NCBI RefSeq assembly: GCF_030388325.1
Contig: NZ_CP103794.1
Coordinates: 248,001 to 312,000, forward strand
Source: Flavobacterium johnsoniae
GTDB taxonomy: Bacteria; Bacteroidota; Bacteroidia; Flavobacteriales; Flavobacteriaceae
Length of the DNA: 64,000 nucleotides
Reading direction: 5' to 3'
The position numbers and the translations under genes were made by a program. This document shows, piece by piece, positions 17,933 to 26,699 of the stretch. How positions within the stretch are numbered: the first letter of the stretch is position 1; the number at the start of each line of letters is the position of its first letter. Under the pieces are notes generated by a model. That model saw nothing but the letters and a program-made list of their open reading frames with translations, did no database searches and was not told the DNA's origin.

Positions 17933-18199
17933 TTATAAAGCGTTGATTTTTTCAATCAATTGATTAGCAGTTTGTTCTAATTCAACATTGATTTGTTTGA
18001 AGTGGGCTTTTTTATTTTCAACGTTCTTTGCGTTCACTTTTGTAATCAAAGTATCGAATGCAGCAATAGCTTCATCGATCAAAGCATTCGTTTCTGGAGT
18101 TGGATTTCCTGTTGTTGACATCTCAAACAAGTAAACTGCCTCAATAATATCTCCTAATAAGAAGTTGATGTCTTTCTTTAAATTCTTAACGTTTGCCAT
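17933..18199 (-). CDS. Small helical hypothetical protein
   Basis: An 88-residue, all-helical, acidic cytoplasmic protein without known motif (MANVKNLKKDINFLLGDIIE start). It is likely a conserved flavobacterial hypothetical. The start was set at ATG 18199; the longer reading from 18229 would begin inside the predicted minus-7 box at 18227-18234, so it could not be transcribed. Two long amphipathic helices separated by a PTPETN turn suggest a helical bundle or partner-binding protein. It lies downstream of manA but has its own promoter. Confidence 0.8.
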   Translation of the reverse strand: MANVKNLKKDINFLLGDIIEAVYLFEMSTTGNPTPETNALIDEAIAAFDTLITKVNAKNVENKKAHFKQINVELEQTANQLIEKINAL

Positions 18200-18226
18200 T
18201 TTTATTATAATTTTAATTTGCGTCTG

Positions 18227-18234
18227 CAAAAGTA
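18227..18234 (-). promoter_or_regulatory. Minus-7 box that fixes the start of the 88-residue protein
   Basis: TACTTTTG on the minus strand matches TAnnTTTG, 27 bases upstream of ATG 18199. Confidence 0.65.
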
Positions 18235-18256
18235 CATATTATCTTTAGATTATGTG

Positions 18257-19225
18257 TTAAGAAATGTAAATTTCTAAAATTGAAGCTTTTCCGCTTAAAT
18301 TAAATGCATTTATCGCAGCCGGAACCAAAACAGTATCCCCTTTTTTATATGCTTGCTTAAATCCGTCATATTCGATTTCGAAATTACCTTCAATACACAT
18401 ATATACTGTAAATGTTTCTCCGTTTTTGGCAACTTCTAATTTATTTTCTAAAGGAAGAAAGTTAGTTGTAAAATAAGGGCAATCTACAATTGTGTTTGAA
18501 GTATTTACTTTTGAGTCGTATTTTTTCTGCGTATCTACTTTATTATAGTTAATTGCATCTAATGCAAGATCTACGTGAAGTTCTCTTTTGTTTCCGTTTG
18601 CATCTACACGATCAAAATCGTATAATCTATAGGTAATATCAGAAGTTTGTTGAATTTCGGCAACCACCAATCCAGCGCCAATTGCATGAACAGTTCCTGT
18701 TTCTAAAAAGAAAACATCTCCTGGCTTCGCTTTTACATCATCTAAGATTGAAACCAAAGTATTGTCGTGCAAATGTTTTAAATATTCTTCTTTATTAGAA
18801 TCTTCTTTAAAACCAACAATAATTCTAGCATCTGCATCTGCCTGAGTTACGTACCACATTTCTGTTTTTCCGAATGAATTGTGACGTTCTTTTGCTAATT
18901 TATCGTTTGGGTGAACTTGAATAGAAAGGTCTTCTCTTGCATCAAGATATTTAAATAGTAACGGAAATTGTTTCCCGAAACGCTCATAAACTTTAGTTCC
19001 TAAAATCGCATCTGGCGTTTCATTAATTAAATCCGTTAAAGATTTTCCTTTTAAATCGCCATTTGCAACCACACTTACATCTCCTTCTACGGTAGATAAT
19101 TCCCAGCTTTCGCCTGTAATTTTCGAAACAATTGGTTTGTTTAGAATTGTTTTTAGTTTTTCTCCGCCCCAGATTCTTTCTTTCAAAATCGGTTCAAATT
19201 GCAAAGGGTATAAATTTTGGTTCAT
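18257..19225 (-). CDS. manA: Mannose-6-phosphate isomerase, class I
   Basis: Interconverts fructose 6-phosphate and mannose 6-phosphate, feeding GDP-mannose synthesis. The 322-residue length suits the short bacterial type I enzyme. Zinc-ligand motifs are QVHPND (about residues 100-105) and ETGTVHAIGAGL (about 168-179); RIWGGEKL near the N-terminus is also typical. A cupin core continues to the C-terminus. It ends an idi-queD-bcp-manA same-strand run, with 53 bases between bcp and manA. The product could supply mannose-type sugars for the surface glycan genes later in the window, but that link is inference. Confidence 0.93.
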   Translation of the reverse strand: MNQNLYPLQFEPILKERIWGGEKLKTILNKPIVSKITGESWELSTVEGDVSVVANGDLKGKSLTDLINETPDAILGTKVYERFGKQFPLLFKYLDAREDLSIQVHPNDKLAKERHNSFGKTEMWYVTQADADARIIVGFKEDSNKEEYLKHLHDNTLVSILDDVKAKPGDVFFLETGTVHAIGAGLVVAEIQQTSDITYRLYDFDRVDANGNKRELHVDLALDAINYNKVDTQKKYDSKVNTSNTIVDCPYFTTNFLPLENKLEVAKNGETFTVYMCIEGNFEIEYDGFKQAYKKGDTVLVPAAINAFNLSGKASILEIYIS

Positions 19226-19278
19226 GTTTTTAGGCTAATATTTAGGTTTAATAATTGTGTTTGTGATACTATTTAAAT

Positions 19279-19737
19279 TTATGATACTAATTCTTTAACG
19301 ATTTCTAGCGCTTTCGGAATATGTTTTGCAGCATTTACGCTGTCAAATATCGAAATCACCAAACCATTTTTATCAATAATATAGGTTACGCGCCCTGGAA
19401 GCAATCCGAATAAATTATTACGGACTCCAAAAAGCTTTCTAAGTCTTTTATCTTGATCTGAAAGCAAAATAAAAGGCAATTGATGCTTAGCAGCAAATTT
19501 ATGATGCGATTTTACGCTATCACTGCTAATACCGATTACCTCAGCTCCCAAATCTTTGAAATCTTCATATTGATCCCGAAAACTGCAAGCTTCTGTTGTA
19601 CAGCCAGGCGTATTATCTTTTGGATAAAAATAAATTACCAATGGTTTTCTCCCTAAAATGCTTTGACTTTCAAAAAGTTCTCCATGATTGTCTTTCGCAG
19701 TAAAATTCGGAACTATATCTCCTATTTTTAATGACAT
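19279..19737 (-). CDS. bcp: Thioredoxin-dependent thiol peroxidase (BCP-type peroxiredoxin)
   Basis: Reduces hydrogen peroxide and organic peroxides using thioredoxin. The 152-residue cytoplasmic protein has the AhpC/TSA fold; peroxidatic Cys46 and the nearby resolving Cys51 lie in PGCTTEACSFRDQ, as in E. coli BCP. VIYFYPKDNTPG precedes the active site, and SVNAAKHIPKAL closes the C-terminus. It begins 3 bases after the queD stop codon, so the two are cotranscribed. Confidence 0.95.
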   Translation of the reverse strand: MSLKIGDIVPNFTAKDNHGELFESQSILGRKPLVIYFYPKDNTPGCTTEACSFRDQYEDFKDLGAEVIGISSDSVKSHHKFAAKHQLPFILLSDQDKRLRKLFGVRNNLFGLLPGRVTYIIDKNGLVISIFDSVNAAKHIPKALEIVKELVS

Positions 19738-19740
19738 TTT

Positions 19741-20151
19741 TTATTCTCCTTTATAAGTTACAAAATTGCGTTCCGTTTCGTTCAAAACGACTTCCAAATC
19801 AAAGTCGGTATGAATTCGTTGTCTAATTTTATTCCATATCACAACTGCAATATTTTCTGCAGTCGGATTTAAATCTGCAAATTCTGGAACGTCCAGATTC
19901 AGATTTTTGTGATCAAACGGAATTTCTACTTCTTCTCGTATAATGTCCGCCAATACTTTCACATCTAAAACAAAACCAGTTTCGGGGTCAATTTTTCCTG
20001 TAACGCTTACTGTTAAACCATAATTATGACCGTGAAAGTTAGGATTGTTGCATTTTCCAAAAACAGCGTCGTTTTTTTCAAATGACCAATCCTTTCGATG
20101 TAGTCGATGTGCAGCATTAAAATGTGCTTTTCTTGATATGGTTACTCTCAT
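19741..20151 (-). CDS. queD: 6-carboxytetrahydropterin synthase (QueD/PTPS family)
   Basis: A 136-residue tunnelling-fold enzyme that converts 7,8-dihydroneopterin triphosphate to 6-carboxytetrahydropterin in queuosine synthesis. Zinc ligands are His15 (FNAAHRL), His40 and His42 (NFHGHNYG), and the catalytic Cys34 is in FGKCNNPNFHG. FDHKNLNLD near 80 is also a family motif. Other queuosine genes are not adjacent, and a PTPS-type role cannot be excluded. It lies 22 bases downstream of idi. Confidence 0.9.
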   Translation of the reverse strand: MRVTISRKAHFNAAHRLHRKDWSFEKNDAVFGKCNNPNFHGHNYGLTVSVTGKIDPETGFVLDVKVLADIIREEVEIPFDHKNLNLDVPEFADLNPTAENIAVVIWNKIRQRIHTDFDLEVVLNETERNFVTYKGE

Positions 20152-20173
20152 TTAGGCTTTTGGTTGGTCTGGA

Positions 20174-20701
20174 TTAAAGTTTATGATCTTCTAAATAATG
20201 ATAAAATTCATCAAAAATTATTTTAAACCAAACGGTGTAAATTTCGGGCTGTTTCTGAATATCGGTTTTTACATCTTCAATTTTCATCCATTTCCAAGCT
20301 TCAACTTCTTCTGTGTTGATGTTTGGTTTTTCATTATAATATCCAATCATTACATGATCTAATTCATGCTCTGTTAATCCGTTATCAAAAGGAGCTTTAT
20401 AAATAAAATGAAACAGCTCTTTCAATTCCGTTCTAAAACCCATTTCTTCAAACAATCTTCTGCTTCCCGCCTCGATGTTCGTTTCACCTTCGCGTTGATG
20501 GCTGCAGCAAGTATTCGTCCAAAGTAAAGGCGAATGATATTTTTGATGTGCTCGCTGTTGCAGCATGATTTCATTTTGTTCGTTTAAAACAAAAACTGAA
20601 AATGCACGGTGCAAAAGCGCTTTTTCATGTGCTTCTAATTTTGGCATTAAACCAATCTGCTCATCATTTTCGTTAACCAATATTACTTTTTCTTCTGTCA
20701 T
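20174..20701 (-). CDS. idi: Isopentenyl-diphosphate delta-isomerase, type 1
   Basis: Interconverts isopentenyl and dimethylallyl diphosphate for isoprenoid synthesis. The 175-residue Nudix-fold enzyme has metal and catalytic motifs TNTCCSHQREGE (active-site cysteine), RRLFEEMGF and YNEKPNINTEEVEAWKWM (catalytic glutamate), with LHRAFSVF near residue 30. The start was set at ATG 20701 (MTEEKVILVNENDE); the longer reading from 20767 begins upstream of the predicted promoter box at 20719-20726 and adds unconserved hydrophobic residues. It is the first gene of the idi-queD-bcp run. Confidence 0.93.
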   Translation of the reverse strand: MTEEKVILVNENDEQIGLMPKLEAHEKALLHRAFSVFVLNEQNEIMLQQRAHQKYHSPLLWTNTCCSHQREGETNIEAGSRRLFEEMGFRTELKELFHFIYKAPFDNGLTEHELDHVMIGYYNEKPNINTEEVEAWKWMKIEDVKTDIQKQPEIYTVWFKIIFDEFYHYLEDHKL

Positions 20702-20718
20702 AAGTCTTCTTAAGCAAA

Positions 20719-20726
20719 CAAAAATA
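20719..20726 (-). promoter_or_regulatory. Minus-7 box that fixes the idi start
   Basis: TATTTTTG on the minus strand matches TAnnTTTG, 17 bases before ATG 20701. Confidence 0.65.
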
Positions 20727-20959
20727 CGAAAAAAGAAATGGCTTAAAAATCCTAATTGCAATTGCAAAAAATCTAAGCCTCAAACATTTTTATATCTTTC
20801 TGATTTACAATTAAATAAATTTAGTTCAAAATTAAAAGCTGTTAAAATTAAGACATAAAAACTACATTGACCTATTTTACGTAACTAATAAAAAGTTAAA
20901 ACACACTTAAAAAAAACTGAATTCTTTGAAACTCAGTATTTCGAGGCTAAATCTAGTTG

Positions 20960-20967
20960 TATCTTTG
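20960..20967 (+). promoter_or_regulatory. Candidate minus-7 box for msrB-msrA
   Basis: TATCTTTG matches TAnnTTTG; the leader to ATG 21035 would be about 60 bases. Confidence 0.55.
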
Positions 20968-21034
20968 AATTACAAAACTAAAGAAGCCTACAAATTTATA
21001 CAGATCTAACACGTTAAACTTTTATTATTTGTTT

Positions 21035-21589
21035 ATGAAATCTAAAACTCAACTTATTAGCCTTTGCTTTTTGTTACCGCTTTTTATTTTACAGGCTTGC
21101 GGACAAAACAACAAAAAGGATGCAAAACCAATTTCGATGGAAAAAAATATAATTACTAAACCGGGAAATCCATATTATTCAAATACAGACACCACAAAAT
21201 TGAATGTTAGTAACGCCGAATGGAAAAAAGTTTTACCCGAAGATGTTTATGCTGTTATGCGTGAAGCAGATACAGAAAGACCTTTTACAGGAAAATATTG
21301 GAATACAGACGAAAAAGGAACCTATTATTGTGCTTCTTGCGGAAACAAACTTTTCAGATCTACTGCCAAATTCTCCAGCACTTGCGGATGGCCAAGTTTC
21401 TTTGAACAAGACAACAAAAAAAGCATTGTTTTTAAAGAAGATAATTCAATTGGAATGGAACGAATTGAAACACTTTGCGGACGTTGCGGCGGACATTTAG
21501 GACATATTTTCGACGATGGTCCAGAACCAACAGGAAAACGTTATTGCATGAATTCAATTGCGCTTGATTTTATTCCAGACAACAAATAA
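21035..21589 (+). CDS. msrB: Peptide-methionine (R)-S-oxide reductase, lipoprotein
   Basis: Reduces methionine-R-sulfoxide in proteins. This 184-residue form is a predicted lipoprotein: signal peptide with lipobox Cys22 (FILQACGQ), so it works in the envelope. The zinc-binding CxxC pairs are CASC (near residue 106) and CGRC (near 153), STCGWPSFF is the conserved core, and the catalytic Cys lies in [11 protein letters not shown] near the C-terminus. The start is ATG 21035; an in-frame TTG at 21029 is less likely. msrA follows after 8 bases, so the two are an operon. Confidence 0.95.
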   Translation: MKSKTQLISLCFLLPLFILQACGQNNKKDAKPISMEKNIITKPGNPYYSNTDTTKLNVSNAEWKKVLPEDVYAVMREADTERPFTGKYWNTDEKGTYYCASCGNKLFRSTAKFSSTCGWPSFFEQDNKKSIVFKEDNSIGMERIETLCGRCGGHLGHIFDDGPEPTGKRYCMNSIALDFIPDNK

Positions 21590-21597
21590 TCTCATTT

Positions 21598-22206
21598 ATG
21601 AAAAATATACTTTTAATATGTTTATTTGCGCTTTCGCTGAATGGCTTTTCGCAAAATAAAAAAGCGTCAAATCTAGAAACGATTACACTTGGCGGAGGCT
21701 GTTACTGGTGTGTAGAAGCCGTTTATGAGAATCTGGATGGAGTAAAATCTGTCGTTTCTGGATTCTCTGGCGGAAATGTTGCTAATCCTACTTACGAGGA
21801 AGTTTGTACCGGAGAAACCGGACATGCAGAAGTTGTTCAAATTACGTATGACAAAACCGTAACGGATATTAACGAGATCTTCAAAGTCTTTTTTACCGTT
21901 CACGATCCTACAACTTTAAACCGTCAGGGCGCAGATGTTGGAACACAATATCGCTCTGTAATTTTTTATAAAAATGCCGAACAGAAAAAAGCGGCAGAGA
22001 GCATTATTTCTGAATTGAATAAAGCTAAAGTTTATAAAAGTCCAATCGTGACTAAAGTGGAACCATTTAAAGCCTTTTACAAAGCCGAAGATTATCATCA
22101 GAACTATTATGCGAATAACAAAAATCAGCCGTATTGTAGAATGGTAATTCAGCCTAAATTAGAAAAATTTGAAAAAGTTTTTAAGGATAAACTGAAAAAG
22201 CATTAA
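21598..22206 (+). CDS. msrA: Peptide-methionine (S)-S-oxide reductase, secreted
   Basis: Reduces methionine-S-sulfoxide in proteins. The 202-residue protein starts with a signal peptide (about 1-20, ending SFSQ or NGFSQ), so it is exported like its MsrB partner. The catalytic Cys lies in the [13 protein letters not shown] motif near residue 39, followed by [12 protein letters not shown] and the substrate-binding [10 protein letters not shown] near 118. C-terminal cysteine in QPYCRM may resolve the catalytic intermediate. It ends next to a palindromic repeat element. Confidence 0.95.
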   Translation: MKNILLICLFALSLNGFSQNKKASNLETITLGGGCYWCVEAVYENLDGVKSVVSGFSGGNVANPTYEEVCTGETGHAEVVQITYDKTVTDINEIFKVFFTVHDPTTLNRQGADVGTQYRSVIFYKNAEQKKAAESIISELNKAKVYKSPIVTKVEPFKAFYKAEDYHQNYYANNKNQPYCRMVIQPKLEKFEKVFKDKLKKH

Positions 22207-22256
22207 ACAAGGATTCTTCTAAACATCCCTAAAAGTTTTTTGATTTCCGAAAGATT

Positions 22257-22416
22257 GCTTCGGAGAAGCAAAATATTTATAGAACATATAATATTCATAG
22301 ACAACAAAGCTCCAGCGGAGCGATATATTTTACCATTACAAAAAAATATATCGCTCCGCTGGAGCTTTTTCTATTGCGATATTTTTATTTCTACAAATAT
22401 TTCGCCCATCTGGGGC
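22257..22416. repeat. Nested inverted-repeat element
   Basis: The core is a perfect 23-bp inverted repeat (22308-22330 and 22344-22366) around a 13-base loop, reading AGCTCCAGCGGAGCGATATA onward. Outside it, 22257-22300 and 22371-22416 form a second, imperfect inverted pair (GCAAAATATTTATAGAA-like against GCGAAATATTTGTAGAA-like). It fills the gap between convergent msrA and the META-domain gene. No transposase is present. Confidence 0.85.
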
Positions 22417-22431
22417 TCACTTAAGAAGTAA

Positions 22432-22869
22432 CTATTGTTTAGCTACTTTTTTGAATCGCATTACAGGTATATCGCCTTGAATTAAATTCAGTTTCCCATC
22501 TTTATCGACAGAATAACTTGTAATTTGTTTAATTTGTTTTAGAAATACTTGTTCTCCTCCACCTTCACAAAACATCATTGTTGTTGGACCAGCTTCTCCA
22601 AAACTTAAAGATTTCCCGTTTAAAGTATATGGCGCGCTGTAACCATTACATCCGTTATTTCCGTAAACTCTTGTTTCTTTTTGGTCGAAAGTTAATTGAG
22701 GTTTTTTATTCGGATACAAACCTTCAAAAGCAATTCTTGGTCCAGAAATATACTCCAGTTCCCAAGTTGTATCAAATAGATTTCCTGCGCTTTTTGTGTC
22801 TTTAGATGCCATACAAGAAGTTAATAATAAGGTTAAAACTGAAACGACTGCAAGTGTGTATTTTTTCAT
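22432..22869 (-). CDS. META domain lipoprotein (HslJ-like)
   Basis: A 145-residue predicted lipoprotein with lipobox Cys19 (LLLTSCMAS). The META/HslJ-like domain is shown by TTWELEYISG near 34-43, RVYGNNGCNGYSAPY near 67-81 and TTMMFCEGGGEQVFLKQI near 95-112. Family members are envelope-associated and linked to heat-shock or stress response in some bacteria; the molecular role is unknown. The two Cys in the mature part may form a disulfide. It is convergent with msrA and separated from it by the inverted-repeat element. Confidence 0.88.
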   Translation of the reverse strand: MKKYTLAVVSVLTLLLTSCMASKDTKSAGNLFDTTWELEYISGPRIAFEGLYPNKKPQLTFDQKETRVYGNNGCNGYSAPYTLNGKSLSFGEAGPTTMMFCEGGGEQVFLKQIKQITSYSVDKDGKLNLIQGDIPVMRFKKVAKQ

Positions 22870-23119
22870 AAAAATGTAATTTTAAAGATTAATATAATTT
22901 GTTTTTTGAAGATTAAAATTGATCAGTAAACATTCGTTTCTCAATATTCATGCCCAGTTGCAGGTTTACGTTTTAAAATTTGGAGTTTTTTCTGTATCTA
23001 AGTTACTCTATTTTATTTAATGTTTTATAAGTCAAATCCTTAAAATCAATTTTGCAACTGCATTTTTTTTGTAATTTGCATCAATCAAAAAACCAAGAAT
23101 CATAATCAAAAAACCAAAA

Positions 23120-23773
23120 ATGAATTCCCAAAAACATCTTTTTAATAATAAAACATTTTTATTTTCCTCTCTATTATTTTTCTTTTTTGCTCTAACGGCA
23201 AATTCTCAAAAACAAATCTGCAAAATCTATTTTGATGACGGAACCGTATTGAGCGGTACCGGAAAAATCAGAATGGATAATAGCATCAAATTAAAATTGA
23301 ATGAAAATGACAAAGGCACAGATTATGATCCTTTGATTATTGATCGAATTGAACTTGAAACTGATGGCATTTCGCAAGTTTATAAATACAAAAAAGAAGT
23401 CGATGGTTTCCATAAATGGCTAAAAGTACTTATAGAAGGTAAAGTTAGTTTATACAAATACGACATGTCTGGATTTAATTTTGGAACTATACCAGGTTCT
23501 GGATTTTCGGGAATGGGTATGGCTTCAACACCTGTCACATATTATTATGTTGCTCGCGGAGAAGATTTTGAAGTTTCTATAATTACTTCTTTAGGAAACA
23601 TCAGTAAAAATTTCAAAAAAACAGCTTCAGATTATTTCAAAGATTGTCCTGTTTTAGTAGAAAAAGTCAATGCTAAAGAATTTAAAAAAGATGATATTTT
23701 TCAGGTTGTGAAATTTTACAACACAAAATGCGAAACAGAAAATGCAACTTCCGTAATTAAAGCAGAAAACTAA
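23120..23773 (+). CDS. Hypothetical secreted protein
   Basis: A 217-residue protein with an N-terminal signal peptide (about 1-30, hydrophobic run LFSSLLFFFFALTANSQ). The mature part is beta-rich with no recognised domain: an IYFDDGTVLSGTGKIRMD strand pair, a Gly-rich turn near 120 (SGFSGMGMASTP), and a Lys-rich C-terminal half. It may be an envelope protein of unknown role. It ends at a hairpin shared with the convergent gene that follows. Confidence 0.75.
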   Translation: MNSQKHLFNNKTFLFSSLLFFFFALTANSQKQICKIYFDDGTVLSGTGKIRMDNSIKLKLNENDKGTDYDPLIIDRIELETDGISQVYKYKKEVDGFHKWLKVLIEGKVSLYKYDMSGFNFGTIPGSGFSGMGMASTPVTYYYVARGEDFEVSIITSLGNISKNFKKTASDYFKDCPVLVEKVNAKEFKKDDIFQVVKFYNTKCETENATSVIKAEN

Positions 23774-23781
23774 AGGCATAC

Positions 23782-23817
23782 GCCCATTAAAAACTTACTT
23801 AATGGGCTTTTATTTTT
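23782..23817. terminator. Bidirectional hairpin terminator
   Basis: GCCCATTAA (23782-23790) pairs perfectly with TTAATGGGC (23799-23807), followed by a T-rich run; it sits between convergent genes. Confidence 0.8.
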
Positions 23818-24904
23818 ACAACTGATTAATTTCAATCTTTGTCAATTCAGACAATTCTAAAATTCTTTCGACTTCGTCTTTATTAGCAACAAAAAACAAA
23901 TAGTTGTCACCAAAAGTTTCATAGGTTAACAGCTCAAGATTTGATTTTTCTAATTCAGATTGAATGTAAGGAAAGAGTTCATGACTATAAGTTTCTTCGG
24001 GATAATCGAAAGTAAAATCTTCGCCAATTAAATTAGAAATAAAATATTCTGCATCTTCTGGATCAAATTTCCAATCGCTGTTCCAAGCGTCGATACTTTC
24101 AAAAAACGCAAAATGATCTCCGATAATATCATCGTATTCTTTTGCCTCTTTTTTATAATTTTTAAAAAGCTTTTTCGATTGTTTTTTTAGTTCATTTTCT
24201 TCAATATTTCCCCTTGAAACCAATTGAATAAACTCTTCAAAATCTTTTTCTGTTGCTTCTTCATTTGCTAATAAATTATCATTTGAAGGAAATTCTACAG
24301 TTTTTGGAATTTCAATATTTAAATACTGACAAATTCCTTGCAACACCAATTTAAAATCTCGAATTCCGATTTCTTCACTTTCATTCTTTGGATTATTTAT
24401 ATCTAAAACTTCACTTTCCAATAATCCTTTTGTGTAATCAAAGAAATGTTTTCCTGAATATAATATTCTGAAATCATTTATTTCTAAACTATTTGTGCAG
24501 CAAAAAAAGATAGTAAAGTTTTTTATAGAACGTTTAAACACTTTCTTTTCTTCGGGAGTTGGCTGCGAGTAAAATTGAATATGAATAAAATCGTATTCCA
24601 AACCTTCTTTAATTGCTTCTTCGGAAAGAGAACCAATATTCATTTTTTTATAAAGTTCATTTAAAACTTCATAAGCATTATTAAAACCAGCTTTTTTAAT
24701 TTCTGCTATTCCTTCTTCATGATCAAATGAACTCGGAAAATAAAATAAATTTACAGACACATTCTCCTGAATTCCTTTCATTTTAAATTCAAGGCTAGAT
24801 TGTTGGCTATATAAGTAATTATAAATTGGTTCAATTATATCGAAAGAAACAATCGATTTTGGATCATTATTACGACCGAATAAATTAGAAAAGAAGTTCG
24901 CCAT
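23816..24904 (-). CDS. Hypothetical cytoplasmic protein
   Basis: A 362-residue acidic protein with no signal peptide or membrane segment. Two parts are visible: an N-terminal half (about 1-190) and a C-terminal half (about 205-362) with a Glu/Lys-rich stretch, a repeated pattern of aromatic residues, and FESIDAWNSDWKF and TYETFGDNYLFFV motifs that look faintly like DUF6630-type proteins of toxin-immunity or unknown role. That likeness is by eye only. No toxin gene is adjacent. It sits alone between a convergent secreted-protein gene and the FAD oxidoreductase. Confidence 0.7.
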   Translation of the reverse strand: MANFFSNLFGRNNDPKSIVSFDIIEPIYNYLYSQQSSLEFKMKGIQENVSVNLFYFPSSFDHEEGIAEIKKAGFNNAYEVLNELYKKMNIGSLSEEAIKEGLEYDFIHIQFYSQPTPEEKKVFKRSIKNFTIFFCCTNSLEINDFRILYSGKHFFDYTKGLLESEVLDINNPKNESEEIGIRDFKLVLQGICQYLNIEIPKTVEFPSNDNLLANEEATEKDFEEFIQLVSRGNIEENELKKQSKKLFKNYKKEAKEYDDIIGDHFAFFESIDAWNSDWKFDPEDAEYFISNLIGEDFTFDYPEETYSHELFPYIQSELEKSNLELLTYETFGDNYLFFVANKDEVERILELSELTKIEINQL

Positions 24905-24990
24905 TAGTTATTTAGTTTAAAATATTTGCGCTCTCAAATTAGAAAGCAACTAATATAAACTAAGATACTAAAGTTTTTTTCTGCAAAAAA

Positions 24991-26550
24991 TTATTTCAAA
25001 GATTCCGCAATCATCAACGCACATTTTTCGCCGTCAATTGCTGCAGAAATAATTCCGCCAGCATAACCCGCACCTTCTCCACACGGATATAATCCTTTTA
25101 TCTGCAAATGCTCGTAAGTTATAGGATCTCTCGGAATTCTAACAGGCGAAGAAGTTCTGCTTTCTGGCGCATGTAAAATAGCTTCGTTAGTCAAATAACC
25201 ACGCATTGATTTTCCGAAATCCTGAAAACCTTGACGCATAATTTGCGTTAAAAATCCTGGAAAAACTTGCCCCAATTCAACTGAAGTTGTTCCTGGAACA
25301 TAAGAAGTTTTCGGAATATCAGCAGAAACTTTACTTTGCGTAAAATCAATCATTCTTTGCGCCGGAACTTTTTGAGTTTGCCCTGCCAAATACCACGCTT
25401 TTTGTTCGATACTTTTTTGAAATTCCATTCCTGCTAAAGCGCCAAATTTTGCAAAAGGCTTAAAATCTTCCAATTTTAATTCGACAACAATTCCAGAATT
25501 TGCAGTAGATTGATCACGTTTAGATGGCGACCAGCCGTTTGTAACCACTTCTCCAGGACTTGTGGCGCATGGCGCAATTACACCACCCGGACACATACAG
25601 AACGAATACATTCCGCGACCATTAACCTGTTTTACAATAGAATATGGAGCTGGCGGCAAATGCTCTCCTCGATAATCACAGCTATACTGAATACTATCTA
25701 TAAGTTCTTGCGAATGTTCTGCTCGAACTCCCAAAGCAAAAGGTTTTGCTTCTATTAAAATTTTCTTTTTATCTAATAATTCAAAAATATCACGTGCTGA
25801 ATGTCCTGTCGCCAAGATCAATTTATTGGCGTGAATTTTATCTCCATTTTGAGTTACAATTCCCTCAACCTCATTATTCTTAACCAAAATATCATCTACA
25901 CGAGTTTCAAATAAAACTTGACCTCCGAATTCGATAATTTTTTCACGGATATCTTCAATAATTTTTGGCAATTTATTGGTTCCAATATGCGGATGCGCTT
26001 CTACCAAAATATCTTCAGAAGCTCCAAAAGCTACTAAAAGTTCTAAAATTCGTGTTACATCGCCACGTTTTTTAGAACGCGTATATAATTTTCCGTCAGA
26101 ATACGTTCCCGCACCGCCTTCGCCAAAACAATAATTAGAATCTTCGTTTACAATATGTTCACGGTTTATTGCCTTAAGATCGCGTCGACGGCCTCGAACA
26201 TCTTTTCCGCGCTCTAATACAATTGGTTTTAAACCTAATTCTATTAATTGCAAAGCAGCAAAAAGTCCAGCCGGACCTGCGCCCACAACAATTACTTCTT
26301 GTGCCGAAGAAACGTCTTTATATATAGGAAGCTCAATTTTAGTTTCCTGAAAAGGTTCGCCTTTTAAGTAAATAAGAACTTTCAAATTGATTTTAATCGC
26401 TTTCTGACGTGCATCAATAGAGCGTTTTAAAATCGAAATATGCTGAATTTCTTGAGCAGAAACTTTAATCTGCTTAGACAAATGGTCTTTTAGCAATGAT
26501 TCGTTTGCAGCAATTTCTGGTGTAACTTGAAGTAAAAGTTCTTTTGGCAT
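24991..26550 (-). CDS. FAD-dependent oxidoreductase (dehydrogenase-type, family unspecified)
   Basis: A 519-residue flavoprotein. An N-terminal domain (about 1-85) precedes the Rossmann FAD motif VIVVGAGPAGLFAALQL (about 87-103), followed by LERGKDVRGRRRDL, a second GEGGAGTYSDGKLYTR region near 145-160 and the C-terminal FAD motif GLYPCGEGAGYAGGI near 485-499. This pattern matches the widespread bacterial family annotated NAD(P)/FAD-dependent oxidoreductase or FAD-dependent dehydrogenase; no substrate can be assigned. It has a promoter box 48 bases upstream and lies divergent from the 78-residue gene. Confidence 0.85.
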   Translation of the reverse strand: MPKELLLQVTPEIAANESLLKDHLSKQIKVSAQEIQHISILKRSIDARQKAIKINLKVLIYLKGEPFQETKIELPIYKDVSSAQEVIVVGAGPAGLFAALQLIELGLKPIVLERGKDVRGRRRDLKAINREHIVNEDSNYCFGEGGAGTYSDGKLYTRSKKRGDVTRILELLVAFGASEDILVEAHPHIGTNKLPKIIEDIREKIIEFGGQVLFETRVDDILVKNNEVEGIVTQNGDKIHANKLILATGHSARDIFELLDKKKILIEAKPFALGVRAEHSQELIDSIQYSCDYRGEHLPPAPYSIVKQVNGRGMYSFCMCPGGVIAPCATSPGEVVTNGWSPSKRDQSTANSGIVVELKLEDFKPFAKFGALAGMEFQKSIEQKAWYLAGQTQKVPAQRMIDFTQSKVSADIPKTSYVPGTTSVELGQVFPGFLTQIMRQGFQDFGKSMRGYLTNEAILHAPESRTSSPVRIPRDPITYEHLQIKGLYPCGEGAGYAGGIISAAIDGEKCALMIAESLK

Positions 26551-26597
26551 TTTTTTGTTTTTATTCTATTAGCTTTTCTTTCTATGAAAAGAAGATG

Positions 26598-26605
26598 CAA
26601 AAGTA
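26598..26605 (-). promoter_or_regulatory. Candidate minus-7 box for the FAD oxidoreductase
   Basis: TACTTTTG on the minus strand matches TAnnTTTG, 48 bases before the ATG. Confidence 0.55.
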
Positions 26606-26645
26606 CTATTTTGAAATGAGATTTTATCTTTGCTCTAAATTTTCA

Positions 26646-26682
26646 CGCAGATTCATACAGATTTAAGCAGATTATGGGATTT
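26646..26682. repeat. CAGATT 10-bp-period repeat
   Basis: Three CAGATT copies start at 26648, 26658 and 26668, exactly ten bases apart. From memory this resembles the CAGATT-type dispersed repeats of Bacteroidota genomes. Confidence 0.6.
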
Positions 26683-26699
26683 TCAGCACAAAGAATATC

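Larger units (their letters stand above)
20702..21034. other. Divergent intergenic region idi / msrB
   Basis: A 333-base AT-rich gap with the idi minus-7 box (20719-20726) and a plus-strand TAnnTTTG box (20960-20967). The stretch between holds no gene, RNA or clear repeat that I can support. Confidence 0.6.

Noticed and set aside
20702-20767. Longer idi start at 20767
   Set aside because: It lies upstream of the minus-7 box at 20719-20726 and adds unconserved hydrophobic residues.
22240-22431. 63-residue ORF between msrA and the META gene
   Set aside because: It runs through the palindromic repeat element and has no coding features; its sequence is determined by the inverted repeats.
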